This document shows, in pieces, positions 1 through 9,135 of a DNA stretch of 62,628 nucleotides. Under the pieces are notes generated by a model, which saw only the letters and a program-made list of their open reading frames with translations, made no database searches and was not told the origin of the DNA. Position 1 is the stretch's first letter. Each line of letters begins with the position of its first letter. This DNA comes from Fulvivirga sp. (GTDB lineage: Bacteria > Bacteroidota > Bacteroidia > Cytophagales > Cyclobacteriaceae): assembly GCA_028280565.1 (NCBI GenBank), contig JANQLQ010000160.1, positions 1 through 62,628 of the forward strand, in the 5' to 3' direction. The position numbers were made by a program, and so were the translations under genes.

Positions 1-2330
1 AGCGTTACGTTAGAAGGTTCGTCATCTACCGTTGGTGTGACCTATTCTTGGGAGGGTCCTAATGCCTTTACTTCCTTGGAGCAGAACCCTGTGGTATCCG
101 TTCCCGGCCTTTACACGCTTACAGTGACTAACTCTTCGACGAGTTGTACTTCGACAGCGCAGGTAGAGGTGGAGCAAGATGTTACCGAGCCGGGAGCTGC
201 GGCCGACGTGAGTGGATTGCTGACCTGTACCACTACGAGTGTTACGTTAGAAGGTGCTTCTTCCACCATTGGCGTAACCTATTCTTGGGAGGGTCCTGGT
301 GCCTTTACTTCTTTAGAGCAGAATCCTGTGGTATCAACACCTGGTCTTTACACACTTACCGTGACGAATCCTACGACAGGCTGTACTTCAACAGCACAAG
401 TAGAGGTTGGGCAGGATGTTACAGAGCCGGGAGCTACAGCCGGTGTGAATGGATTGCTGACCTGCACTACCACGAGTGTTACGTTAGAAGGTGCTTCTTC
501 CACAAGCGGTGTGGCTTATTCGTGGGAGGGCCCTAATGCCTTTACCACTTTGGAACAGAACCCATTGGTATCCGTTCCCGGTCTTTACACGCTTACAGTG
601 ACTAACTCTTCGACGGGTTGTACTTCAACAGCACAGGTAGAGGTGGAACAAGATGTTACGGAGCCGGGAGCTACAGCTGGCGTGAGTGGATTGCTGACCT
701 GTACCACTACGAGTGTTACGTTGGAAGGTTCGTCTTCTACAAGCGGTGTGGCCTATTCTTGGGAGGGTCCTGGCGCCTTTACTTCTTTGGAGCAGAACCC
801 TGTGGTATCAACACCTGGTCTTTACACGCTTACGGTGACTAACTCTTCGACGGGTTGTACTTCAACAGCACAGGTAGAAGTGGAGCAGGATGTTACAGAG
901 CCGGGAGCTACAGCCGGTGTGAGTGGATTGTTAACGTGTACCACTACGAGTGTTACGTTAGAAGGTGCTTCTTCCACCGTTGGCGTGACCTATTCTTGGG
1001 AGGGTCCTAATGCCTTTACTTCCTTGGAACAGAACCCTGTGGTATCCGTTCCTGGCTTTTACACACTCACGGTGACAAATCCTTCGACGGGTTGTACTTC
1101 GACAGCGCAGGTAGAAGTGGAGCAAGATGTTACGGAGCCGGGAGCTACGGCTGGCGTGAGTGGGTTGCTAACGTGTACTACCACGAGTGTTACATTGGCA
1201 GGTTCGTCTTCCACCGTTGGTGTGACGTATTCGTGGGAGGGCCCTGGTGCATTTACCTCCTTGGAACAGAATCCTACAGTATCCATTCCCGGCCTTTACA
1301 CGCTCACGGTGACGAACCCTTCGACGGGTTGTACTTTGACAGCGCAGGTAGAAGTGGAGCAAGATGTTACGGAGCCGGGAGCTACGGCTGGCGTGAGTGG
1401 GTTGCTAACGTGTACTACCACGAGTGTTACATTGGAAGGTTCCTCTTCTACTAGCGGGGTGACGTATTCTTGGGAGGGCCCTAATGCTTTTACTTCTTTG
1501 GAGCAAAACCCCGTAGTATCCATTCCCGGCCTTTACACGCTTACGGTGACGAACCCTTCGACGGGTTGTACTTCAACAGCACAGGTAGAGGTGGAACAAG
1601 ATGTTGCGGAGCCGGGAGCTACAGCTGGCGTGAGTGGATTACTAACCTGTACCATCAACAGTGTTACGTTAGAAGGTTCGTCTTCCACAAGTGGTGTGGC
1701 CTATTCTTGGGAGGGTCCTAATGCCTTTACTTCCTTGGAACAGAACCCGTTGGTATCATTTCCCGGCCTTTACAACCTTACGGTGACGGATCCTACGACA
1801 GGCTGTACTTCAACAGCACAGGTAGAAGTGGAACAAGATGTTACAGAACCGGGTGCTACGGCTGGCGTGAGTGGGTTGCTGACCTGTACCACTACGAGTA
1901 TTACGTTGGAAGGTTCGTCATCCACCGTTGGCGTGACGTATTCTTGGGAGGGTCCTAATGCATTTACCTCCTTGGAACAGAATCCTACAGTATCCATTCC
2001 TGGTCTTTACACGCTTACGGTGACTAACTCTTCGACGGGTTGTACTTCAACAGCACAGGTAGAAGTGGAGCAAGATGTTACCGAGCCGGGAGCTACAGCT
2101 GGCGCGATTGGATTATTGACCTGTACTACCACGAGTGTTACATTAGAAGGTTCTTCCTCGACCATTGGCGTGACGTATTCTTGGGAGGGTCCTGGAGTCT
2201 TTACTTCCTTGGAGCAGAACCCTGTGGTATCCGTTCCCGGCCTTTACACACTTACAGTGACGAGCCCTGTGACAGGTTGTACTTCTACGGCGCAGGTAGA
2301 GGTAGAGCAAGATATTACAGGGCCGGGTGC
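1..2330 (+). repeat. Tandem 237-bp coding repeats, about ten copies
   Basis: Copies of a 237-bp unit follow each other in frame; for example the segment encoding YSWEGP recurs at 37, 274 and onwards at 237-bp steps. Variant blocks (SSSTVGVTY against SSSTSGVAY, PNAF against PGAF, TNSSTG against TNPTTG) are reshuffled between copies, which suggests recombination or gene conversion among units. This is a coding repeat, not a CRISPR array. Confidence 0.9.
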
Positions 2331-3651
2331 CACCGCTGGAGTCAGTGGGTTACTAACTTGCACGGTATCAAGTGTTTCTTTACAAGGTTCATCACCAACA
2401 GCCGATGTAACCTACGCTTGGGTTGGGCCTGGTGCTTTTGTTTCTTCGGAGCAGAATCCCGTGGTTTCTGAACCGGGCCTATACACTTTGACTGTGACCG
2501 GTACTGCTAATGGATGCACTACCACAGAAACAATAGAGGTAGAAGAAGAGAGGTTGGAGCCTGTATTCAGCACGAATGTGAGCAATGTACTGACTTGTAC
2601 GACGACGAGTGCTACATTATCGGTATTGTTTGATGGCGCGGAAAATTACCAAGTCCAATGGGCAGGTCAGCTACCGGGGCCAAATGTGACCGTCAGTGCT
2701 GCGGGCATCTACACTGTGACCGTTACTGATTTGGATAATGGCTGCGATGCTACGGCTACAGTGGAAGTGATCAGTGAGGAAGAGGTGCCGGATCTTACAA
2801 TTGAAGATGGACAGCATACGTGTATAACTAATGCGCAAGGTGGATTGGTATTAACACCAACTTCCAGTGTGCCTAATGCGCAGTACTCATGGACAGTACC
2901 TGTGACCTGGGAATCATTCTTTCCTGATAGGAATGTTCAGAACCTTTTGATCCCGTTCAACTTAATCACTGGGGATTTTACCGTCACAGTGACCAATCCT
3001 GCGAGTGGTTGCTCGAATTCTGAAACCATAGAGGTTACAGATAATTCTACGCTACCGGTATGTAACATTAGCCAAGGAGCTGGTAATACCCTCAGTGTAC
3101 TTCCTGCAGATAATGGGACTTACGAGTGGGAAGTGAACAATCCAAGCTGGCAAATTGTGAATGGACAAGGATCTACTTCCATCACCTTTGTTCCCGGCCC
3201 CCCAGGGTCCACGGCACTGTTCACCATTACGATTACCAATACGGTTACGGGTTGTACGGAAAATTGCAGTTTGGAACTTCGGAATACGAGCGGCAGTGCT
3301 GTGCCGACCACAGGTGCCTTAAGGGGCAGGTCTGATGAACCCTTGGAATCGAAAACGCCGCTCAGTGCAGCGAACATGTTTGAAACATTCGAGCCTGCGA
3401 TGCTTACTATATACCCTAATCCTGTGAGAGATCATGCTGCGGTAGCGTTTACCGTTCCCGAAAACTCGGAGTTGAGAGTAGAATTGTACTCTGCTCATGG
3501 AGATCAGTCCCTCACTTTGTATACCGGGCAGGCTGAAGCCGGTAGGAGCTACAGGGTATCGCTTGATACGGAAAACCTGGCAAAGGGACTTTACCTATGC
3601 CGCCTAGTTTATGGAAATAAAGTGCTTGAAAAAAGGATTATGCTACATTAA
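1..3651 (+). CDS. Repetitive T9SS-secreted adhesin (partial, SprB-like), 5' end outside window
   Basis: The reading frame is open from base 1, so the gene begins upstream. At least ten near-identical repeats of about 79 residues (237 bp) run to about base 2330. Each has a YSWEGP core, a PGLYTLTVTN strand, a GCTSTAQVEVEQD strand and a SGLLTCTTTSVTLEG linker, which is the pattern of Ig/PKD-like beta domains. Two or three diverged domains follow. The last 80 residues or so form a type A T9SS sorting domain (LTIYPNPVRD at the start, GLYLCRLVYG and a basic VLEKRIMLH end). By family knowledge such proteins are exported by the T9SS and anchored on the cell surface as adhesins. Cysteines recur at fixed places in each repeat. 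It stands 12 bp ahead of a second T9SS cargo gene and a PorP/SprF gene, a typical secretion cassette. The true length and signal peptide cannot be seen. Confidence 0.9.
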   Translation, partial: SVTLEGSSSTVGVTYSWEGPNAFTSLEQNPVVSVPGLYTLTVTNSSTSCTSTAQVEVEQDVTEPGAAADVSGLLTCTTTSVTLEGASSTIGVTYSWEGPGAFTSLEQNPVVSTPGLYTLTVTNPTTGCTSTAQVEVGQDVTEPGATAGVNGLLTCTTTSVTLEGASSTSGVAYSWEGPNAFTTLEQNPLVSVPGLYTLTVTNSSTGCTSTAQVEVEQDVTEPGATAGVSGLLTCTTTSVTLEGSSSTSGVAYSWEGPGAFTSLEQNPVVSTPGLYTLTVTNSSTGCTSTAQVEVEQDVTEPGATAGVSGLLTCTTTSVTLEGASSTVGVTYSWEGPNAFTSLEQNPVVSVPGFYTLTVTNPSTGCTSTAQVEVEQDVTEPGATAGVSGLLTCTTTSVTLAGSSSTVGVTYSWEGPGAFTSLEQNPTVSIPGLYTLTVTNPSTGCTLTAQVEVEQDVTEPGATAGVSGLLTCTTTSVTLEGSSSTSGVTYSWEGPNAFTSLEQNPVVSIPGLYTLTVTNPSTGCTSTAQVEVEQDVAEPGATAGVSGLLTCTINSVTLEGSSSTSGVAYSWEGPNAFTSLEQNPLVSFPGLYNLTVTDPTTGCTSTAQVEVEQDVTEPGATAGVSGLLTCTTTSITLEGSSSTVGVTYSWEGPNAFTSLEQNPTVSIPGLYTLTVTNSSTGCTSTAQVEVEQDVTEPGATAGAIGLLTCTTTSVTLEGSSSTIGVTYSWEGPGVFTSLEQNPVVSVPGLYTLTVTSPVTGCTSTAQVEVEQDITGPGATAGVSGLLTCTVSSVSLQGSSPTADVTYAWVGPGAFVSSEQNPVVSEPGLYTLTVTGTANGCTTTETIEVEEERLEPVFSTNVSNVLTCTTTSATLSVLFDGAENYQVQWAGQLPGPNVTVSAAGIYTVTVTDLDNGCDATATVEVISEEEVPDLTIEDGQHTCITNAQGGLVLTPTSSVPNAQYSWTVPVTWESFFPDRNVQNLLIPFNLITGDFTVTVTNPASGCSNSETIEVTDNSTLPVCNISQGAGNTLSVLPADNGTYEWEVNNPSWQIVNGQGSTSITFVPGPPGSTALFTITITNTVTGCTENCSLELRNTSGSAVPTTGALRGRSDEPLESKTPLSAANMFETFEPAMLTIYPNPVRDHAAVAFTVPENSELRVELYSAHGDQSLTLYTGQAEAGRSYRVSLDTENLAKGLYLCRLVYGNKVLEKRIMLH

Positions 3652-3663
3652 CCCGGAACGTTT

Positions 3664-6261
3664 ATGAAACATTGTGATTGGTTTAGAAATAGAATACCAA
3701 GAGGCCCGTTTATACGTGGCCTCTTGGTTGCTGTTGGCTTAGTATCATTTCTCACGGCAACCGCCCAGGTCCCGACGGCCCCGGGTAACTTTTATGTGAT
3801 CAGTGAAGATGGTCAAAATGAATTATACTGGTCCGCCAACCCGGCTTCGGAAGGGGTCGTAGAATATACGATCTATCGCTCGTTAGACCGGGTGAACTTT
3901 TCCAGTGTAGCAACAGTTCCAGCTTCTGCCATCACGCAATACGTTGACAATGCGGTAGAAAATGACATCACCTACTTCTATTACTTAACCGCAAGTAACC
4001 CTAGTGGTGAAGGACCTGTTTCAGCAGTGGATGCAGGTGTGCCCGCCAGTGACTTTAACAAATTTATGGCATTTGACGGTGTTTCAGATTCGATCACTAT
4101 TGCCGATAGTGACCAGCTCCAGCTGGCAGATCAATCTTTTACGATAGAGCTTTGGGTGCGGATCCGGCGTTTACCACTCGGCGGAAATGAGGCTAACCTG
4201 GTCGGACGATTTGAAGAACTGTCCAATAATGAAGCTTTTTCATTACGGATCTTTGAGAACACGGGACAGTTAGAATTTCGGACGCGTGCTTTATCAGCAT
4301 CACGCAAAAGAACAGTAGAGACCCTCAATGAAAATGAATGGTATCATATCGCGATCTCTTACGACAATGATACCCAGCCATTTGTCGCTGCAGACCAAGT
4401 AAGGATCTACATTAATGGTGTGCTCACTACTGCACATCCCGCTAGCTCGGCGAACATCCTAGATCCGCAAAGCACCCCCGCGGGTAACTTGGTGCTTGGC
4501 GGGGATATGACGGTATCCAATCGTTTTTTCAATGGGTACATCGACGATTTAAGGATTTGGGATAGGGTACGTACACCTGCCGAGATCATGAATGCCCAGT
4601 GCACCAGGTTCCGGGGAGATGAGACAGGATTGGTAGGGTTATGGCATTTCGATGAGGAAGTCACTGTGGCTCCCGTGGCCTATGATTATACGATCAATGC
4701 TAATAACGGCGGTGAGAACATTGAAAACCTTGACTTTAAACCATTAGCGAGGGATGATTTCGGTAGAACCCATGAGAATATTCCCGTTAATGTCAACATC
4801 CAAGGGAATGATGTGAGTACAAGTGCTAGGCCGTTGGTGGGGGCGCTGATCCCAGGGTACCCGTTATCAGGAAATGCAAATTTGGTTGATAATGATAGCA
4901 CGGTCAGCTACTCTCCCAACAATGGTTTTTTTGGGATTGATACCTTGAAATATGCTTTATCCGACACAGCGGTCTTTTGCAATACTATCGAGGAAAGAGA
5001 TACCGCAACAGTGCTGGTCTATGTCCAATGTAACGAAAAAGATGAGTTAAATTGGAATGAAAAGGCCCTAGGGGTAGAGGTTGCCAATACCACTTTAATA
5101 GAAAGCGGGCTGTTCATTGATTTTTCTACACGAGATCCGGCTAACATTCAAACGTCTTTGACGACGGCAAGCGGGTTACAGGGCATAAACTCCGTAGTGT
5201 GGGAGCAAGATCCCGGTACTAACACGGAATTAACCGCTACTACCATCACCTTTAATCGTCCCGCTGCCCAGTTTTGTTTTGATTTGTTGGATATAGATGC
5301 CGATCCTGCCGGGTTTACAGATTCCGTAATAGTTAATGCCTATCATGAAGGCGAGGTGGTCACACTGTACGAACGAGATTTTGTGCTGGGAACGGCTTTA
5401 GATTTCAAAGGAGATAATAGTTTCACAGGAAATGCCCTGGTGGATGATATCTCCAGCACTGCTGGTAATGTTTCATTATGCTTTTTTGTTGCTATTGATT
5501 CGATCGAGATCATTTTTACCAATGCAGTGACCGCCCCTGCCAATCCATCGATGCAAAATATTGGGATCGGTAATTTTGAATGGTGTGCCTTTGCAAATAA
5601 CGCCCCGGTCATCCGGGACCAAGCGGGAGTAGCCATAGATTCTCTTTTCTATACCATCGCCATGGATTCGTCCTTGAATGTTTGTTTGAACGTTACTGAC
5701 GTAGATGGAGATAACACAAGTATTACTACGGTGGGCAATACTTCCGCTAATGGGACGGTCACAGTCACCGACCCCGCAAGCGCATGCGTTGCTTACTCTC
5801 CCTCAGCTGGCTTTACAGGCACGGAGACTTTCACCGTCACGGTCTGTGATAACCGGGCGGATCAACTTTGTGATGTGGTTACGATCTCTGTTCTTTCTGA
5901 GGAGTCATCCACACCCCCTCCACCGCCTCCCCCTCCACCAGTGGACCCGCCGGTAGATCCGCCATCGACAGAATTATTTGTGTCAGAAGCACTTTCACCC
6001 AATGGAGACGGAATTCTTGATCATTGGGAGATCACGGGTATCGAGACTTTTGGAAACAACTACGTCAAAGTATTTAATATATGGGGTGACTTGGTGTTTG
6101 AACGAGCGCGTTATAACAACCAGGAAAGGGCATGGAGAGGCCAAGTGAGCCAAGGAGCGGTGATCGGCAATGAAGAAGCTCCTGATGCTACCTATTTCTA
6201 CATCCTTGACTTGGGCAATGGTAACTCTCCCCTTAAAGGGTATGTAGTGTTGAAACGATAA
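3664..6261 (+). CDS. Secreted multidomain protein with type B T9SS sorting domain (FN3, LamG-like)
   Basis: 865 residues. An N-terminal signal peptide (hydrophobic core LLVAVGLVSFL, cleavage near ATAQ) is followed by a fibronectin type III-like domain (about 36-125), a laminin-G/concanavalin-like domain (about 130-310, with FTIELWVRI and GYIDDLRIWD), and cadherin-like segments. A proline linker (nine consecutive P, then VDPP repeats) leads to a C-terminal gliding-motility-associated (type B, CHU_C-like) domain of about 90 residues starting LFVSEALSPNGDG. Type B cargo is known to depend on PorP/SprF-family proteins, and such a gene starts 12 bp downstream. The role is probably surface attachment or polysaccharide binding; LamG and FN3 domains do not reveal the ligand. 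No catalytic domain was recognised. Confidence 0.88.
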   Translation: MKHCDWFRNRIPRGPFIRGLLVAVGLVSFLTATAQVPTAPGNFYVISEDGQNELYWSANPASEGVVEYTIYRSLDRVNFSSVATVPASAITQYVDNAVENDITYFYYLTASNPSGEGPVSAVDAGVPASDFNKFMAFDGVSDSITIADSDQLQLADQSFTIELWVRIRRLPLGGNEANLVGRFEELSNNEAFSLRIFENTGQLEFRTRALSASRKRTVETLNENEWYHIAISYDNDTQPFVAADQVRIYINGVLTTAHPASSANILDPQSTPAGNLVLGGDMTVSNRFFNGYIDDLRIWDRVRTPAEIMNAQCTRFRGDETGLVGLWHFDEEVTVAPVAYDYTINANNGGENIENLDFKPLARDDFGRTHENIPVNVNIQGNDVSTSARPLVGALIPGYPLSGNANLVDNDSTVSYSPNNGFFGIDTLKYALSDTAVFCNTIEERDTATVLVYVQCNEKDELNWNEKALGVEVANTTLIESGLFIDFSTRDPANIQTSLTTASGLQGINSVVWEQDPGTNTELTATTITFNRPAAQFCFDLLDIDADPAGFTDSVIVNAYHEGEVVTLYERDFVLGTALDFKGDNSFTGNALVDDISSTAGNVSLCFFVAIDSIEIIFTNAVTAPANPSMQNIGIGNFEWCAFANNAPVIRDQAGVAIDSLFYTIAMDSSLNVCLNVTDVDGDNTSITTVGNTSANGTVTVTDPASACVAYSPSAGFTGTETFTVTVCDNRADQLCDVVTISVLSEESSTPPPPPPPPPVDPPVDPPSTELFVSEALSPNGDGILDHWEITGIETFGNNYVKVFNIWGDLVFERARYNNQERAWRGQVSQGAVIGNEEAPDATYFYILDLGNGNSPLKGYVVLKR

Positions 6262-6273
6262 CCTTTTACCGTT

Positions 6274-7200
6274 ATGAAAAGTAAATTTTTTGCGGTATTG
6301 GCTATGGTGTTAAGCGGCTTGTACCAAGCCAGCTTAGCACAGCAGCAAATACTGTTTACACAATACATGTTCAACGGGTTAGCTATAAACCCGGCCTATG
6401 CCGGTAGTGATTCTACCTTGAACCTGACTGTACAGGCTAGGGAACAGTGGCTAGGTTTTGACGGCGCACCGTCCAACCAAATATTTTCCGGGCACTTACC
6501 CGCTGGACCTTTCAAGCAGATGGGCATAGGCTTACAAATAGAACGGGAGAAAGTAGCGGTAACGGAGCTGCTGAACTTTTACGCGTCTTACGCTTACAAG
6601 ATCCCGGTGGGAAAAGGTATTCTTGCCATGGGGCTACAGGCTGGGCTTACTAATCAGCAACAACAGCTGACCGACCTGGCCCTACCTCCAGGAGTTACAG
6701 ACCCCAGCTTCGATGAAAATGTATCTACTGTATTGCCAAATTTTGGGGCAGGCATTTACTACCAGGCGGATCGCTTCTACGCTGGATTTTCGATACCTTT
6801 TTTATTGCAAAACTCTTTCGATGAGAGTGACCTTATACTCTCGGCCCGGCAGGTACGTCATTATTTTCTTTCCGGGGGCTATTTGTTTGATTTAAGTCCT
6901 ACCTTGAAGTTCAAACCGCAAGTGCTGGTAAAGTCTGTACCCGGGGCCCCGGTTAACATGGATCTGAACGCTAGTTTTTTGATCCGCGAAAAGGTGTGGG
7001 CTGGAGTGTCCATGCGAAACTTGAATTCATTTAATGCGCTTTTAGAACTTCAATTGAATAATAAATTCAAAGTCGGGTTCGCCTATGATTTGGTAACGTC
7101 TGACCTGGGCAGGGTCAATTCCGGGTCTGGTGAGTTCATGATCAACTATAGGGTATTTAAAGGAGTGCCTGGGCGGGTCATATCACCAAGGTATTTTTAG
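6274..7200 (+). CDS. PorP/SprF family T9SS outer-membrane protein
   Basis: 308 residues. A signal peptide (to about SLAQQ) is followed by the family signature QYMFNGLAINPAYAGS and a repeated beta-strand pattern compatible with an outer-membrane barrel (GVSMRNLNSFNALLEL, FKVGFAYDL near the end). PorP/SprF proteins work with T9SS machinery and are needed for secretion or surface attachment of type B CTD cargo. The gene sits 12 bp after its likely cargo gene and 17 bp before the TPR/PD40 gene, so one transcript is likely. The length is normal for the family. It is one of what are usually many paralogues, so equating it with SprF or PorP of a model species would be unjustified. Confidence 0.92.
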   Translation: MKSKFFAVLAMVLSGLYQASLAQQQILFTQYMFNGLAINPAYAGSDSTLNLTVQAREQWLGFDGAPSNQIFSGHLPAGPFKQMGIGLQIEREKVAVTELLNFYASYAYKIPVGKGILAMGLQAGLTNQQQQLTDLALPPGVTDPSFDENVSTVLPNFGAGIYYQADRFYAGFSIPFLLQNSFDESDLILSARQVRHYFLSGGYLFDLSPTLKFKPQVLVKSVPGAPVNMDLNASFLIREKVWAGVSMRNLNSFNALLELQLNNKFKVGFAYDLVTSDLGRVNSGSGEFMINYRVFKGVPGRVISPRYF

Positions 7201-7217
7201 TAGTAAAGCTGTTTGAG

Positions 7218-8846
7218 ATGAAAAGTTCACGCGTAGTTATAGTATTGGTCGTTTTATTCTCTTGCCCCGCGTTGATCGCGCAAAAAAATGAAATAAAGCG
7301 CGCTAAAAAACTGGAAAGAGCCCAGCAACTATTTGACCAGTTTGACTATCCCGGGGCCTTGCGACTCTATGAAGAGATAGCCACGGAACAGGACGACCAA
7401 TTTGTTGATATACAAGTGGCAACTTGCTATCGTAATATTGGCAACTTGGGGTTGGCCGAAGAGTGGTATCGAAAGGCAGCACTTGGAAAACTGCCGCTGG
7501 AAGTACAGTATGATTTTGCAGAGGTGCTCCTGAGCAACGGAAAAACGGGAGAAGCCCAGCAACAATACAAACTTTATTTGCAGGAGGCGCCCGGTGACAC
7601 CCGGGTGAAAAATAGGTTGGCCTCTATTGCCAATTTTAAAGACCTCCATAAAAATACTGACACATACGACATACGTCCCGCGGAGATCAACTCCCCTTAT
7701 TCAGATTTCGGCCCTGTTTTTTATGATGAAGGTATAATTTTTGCCTCGGCACGGGAAGAAGTACCACGAGGAAAACGATATAGCCGGACGAATAGCGCTT
7801 ATCTCGATCTTTTTTTTAGTAAGTACGATGAAAACGGGCGTTTAGGGACCCCCGAAAAGCTAACAAAATCCATCAACAGCAAATACCACGAGGGACCCGC
7901 AACGTTGTACGAAGATGGGACGAAAATGATCTTTACACGCAACAATTTTGACCCAAAAACTTCCGAAAAGACAGATAAAACCGTTCGTTTACAGCTTTTT
8001 TATAGCCAAAAAGAAGAAAATGGGAGCTGGGGTAAGCCGGAACTTATCCAGCTATCGGATGAAAAATACTCCGTAGGTCATCCTTCGGTCAGTAAAGATG
8101 GTAAAACCTTGTATTTCTCATCCAATATGCCCGGGGGGACGGGCGGCACAGACCTTTACATGAGCCGGTTTGAGGGGAGCACGTGGGGTACACCTAAGAA
8201 CCTAGGCGAGACGATCAATACAAAAGGGAACGAGATGTTTCCCTTTATCCACGAAGACGGGTCTCTTTACTTTGCCTCCGATGGGCATGGTGGGTTAGGG
8301 GGATTGGATATCTATAAAGCGACACCAGGGCTTACCAGCGCGCCAAAGAATTTAGGTGCCCCGGTCAATTCTCCTAGGGATGACTTTGCCTTTGTGATGA
8401 ACAGTACCGGGGATTTTGGATATTTTTCCTCGAATAGAACGGGGGGTACAGGGGACGATGACCTGTACCAATTTACGGTTCGGCCACCTGCTCCACCGGT
8501 AGAACCGGCAGAGGCAGATTCGGTGGTCCTGGCTAAAAACGAACCAGAATACGTTTACACGGTTCAAATACTCGCGTTACTTAATCCCAAAACAGTAGAC
8601 AAGAGTTTCCTGCAAGACCTGGAAGGAGTGCTTAAACACGACGGGAAGGATGGATTTCACAGGTACACGTTTGGCGAGTATACCGGGTTAGACAATGCCT
8701 TGGAAACTTTAGGTAAGATCCGCGACAAAGGTTATGAAGATGCTTTTATACGGAAGGTGAAACGTTATAGCGAGCTTTCTTACGGACCGGGTAAGGATGT
8801 AGAAAAGCTTTACCTCAGTGAAAAAGATCAAGAACCGGTGTTGTAA
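7218..8846 (+). CDS. TPR, PD40 beta-propeller and SPOR-like periplasmic protein (PorE-type context)
   Basis: 542 residues with a signal peptide (VVIVLVVLFSCPALIAQ). Residues about 25-140 are TPR-like helices (RAQQLFDQFDYPGALRLYEE). Residues about 150-420 contain repeated PD40/TolB-like propeller blades, each with a KTLYFSSNMPGGTGGTDLY-type strand; further copies read LYFASDGHGGLGGLDIY and FGYFSSNRTGGTGDDDLY. After a PPAPPVEP linker, residues about 440-525 (YVYTVQILALL, RYTFGEYTGLDNA, LGKIRDKGYEDAFI) match the SPOR pattern. The T9SS protein PorE and its relatives combine TPR and PD40 with a C-terminal OmpA peptidoglycan-binding domain; here the tail is SPOR-like instead. It probably links the PorP-type barrel to the cell wall. 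Confidence 0.8.
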   Translation: MKSSRVVIVLVVLFSCPALIAQKNEIKRAKKLERAQQLFDQFDYPGALRLYEEIATEQDDQFVDIQVATCYRNIGNLGLAEEWYRKAALGKLPLEVQYDFAEVLLSNGKTGEAQQQYKLYLQEAPGDTRVKNRLASIANFKDLHKNTDTYDIRPAEINSPYSDFGPVFYDEGIIFASAREEVPRGKRYSRTNSAYLDLFFSKYDENGRLGTPEKLTKSINSKYHEGPATLYEDGTKMIFTRNNFDPKTSEKTDKTVRLQLFYSQKEENGSWGKPELIQLSDEKYSVGHPSVSKDGKTLYFSSNMPGGTGGTDLYMSRFEGSTWGTPKNLGETINTKGNEMFPFIHEDGSLYFASDGHGGLGGLDIYKATPGLTSAPKNLGAPVNSPRDDFAFVMNSTGDFGYFSSNRTGGTGDDDLYQFTVRPPAPPVEPAEADSVVLAKNEPEYVYTVQILALLNPKTVDKSFLQDLEGVLKHDGKDGFHRYTFGEYTGLDNALETLGKIRDKGYEDAFIRKVKRYSELSYGPGKDVEKLYLSEKDQEPVL

Positions 8847-8929
8847 TAGGAGGCAGCCCTTTGGAATACAAGACATAAGCACCCTGCTTCATTTGTCCGT
8901 AGTCAACCGATTCGTAAACTTGGATGCCT

Positions 8930-9045
8930 CGTCTTAAGTTAAAATTGGACGGTTTAACTATTTTTTCCAATCCCGTTCTTAAAGTCGGCAGTCAGCATAA
9001 GGCAATAGGCAAAAAAATAGAGTTTTGCCTATTGTCTTATGCCAG
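8930..9045 (+). repeat. R2 repeat, truncated copy
   Basis: In the 289-bp gap before recQ. It contains the R2 left half: a TTAAGTTAAAATTGGACGG stretch, the ACTATTTTTTCCAATCCCGT block, the AAAGTCGGCAG block and GGCAATAGGCAAAAAAAT with a downstream partner TTTTGCCTATTG that can pair with it. The right terminal repeat is missing. No other feature was seen in the gap. Confidence 0.7.
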
Positions 9046-9135
9046 CCCAATGGCCGGTGTCCTAGATCCTTCATGAGGAGCATTCAAAATTGTGCTGCGA
9101 AATTGTTTAATTTGGTTGACTTTGTCGCACTTTAA

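Noticed and set aside
37-2471. Possible CRISPR array or minisatellite because of regular repeats
   Set aside because: The repeats are in frame for their whole length, 237 bp long, without unique spacers, and encode folded domains with a sorting domain at the end.
144-2471. Several 70-140-residue frames in alternative frames of the repeat
   Set aside because: They repeat with the 237-bp unit and are out-of-frame shadows of the adhesin.
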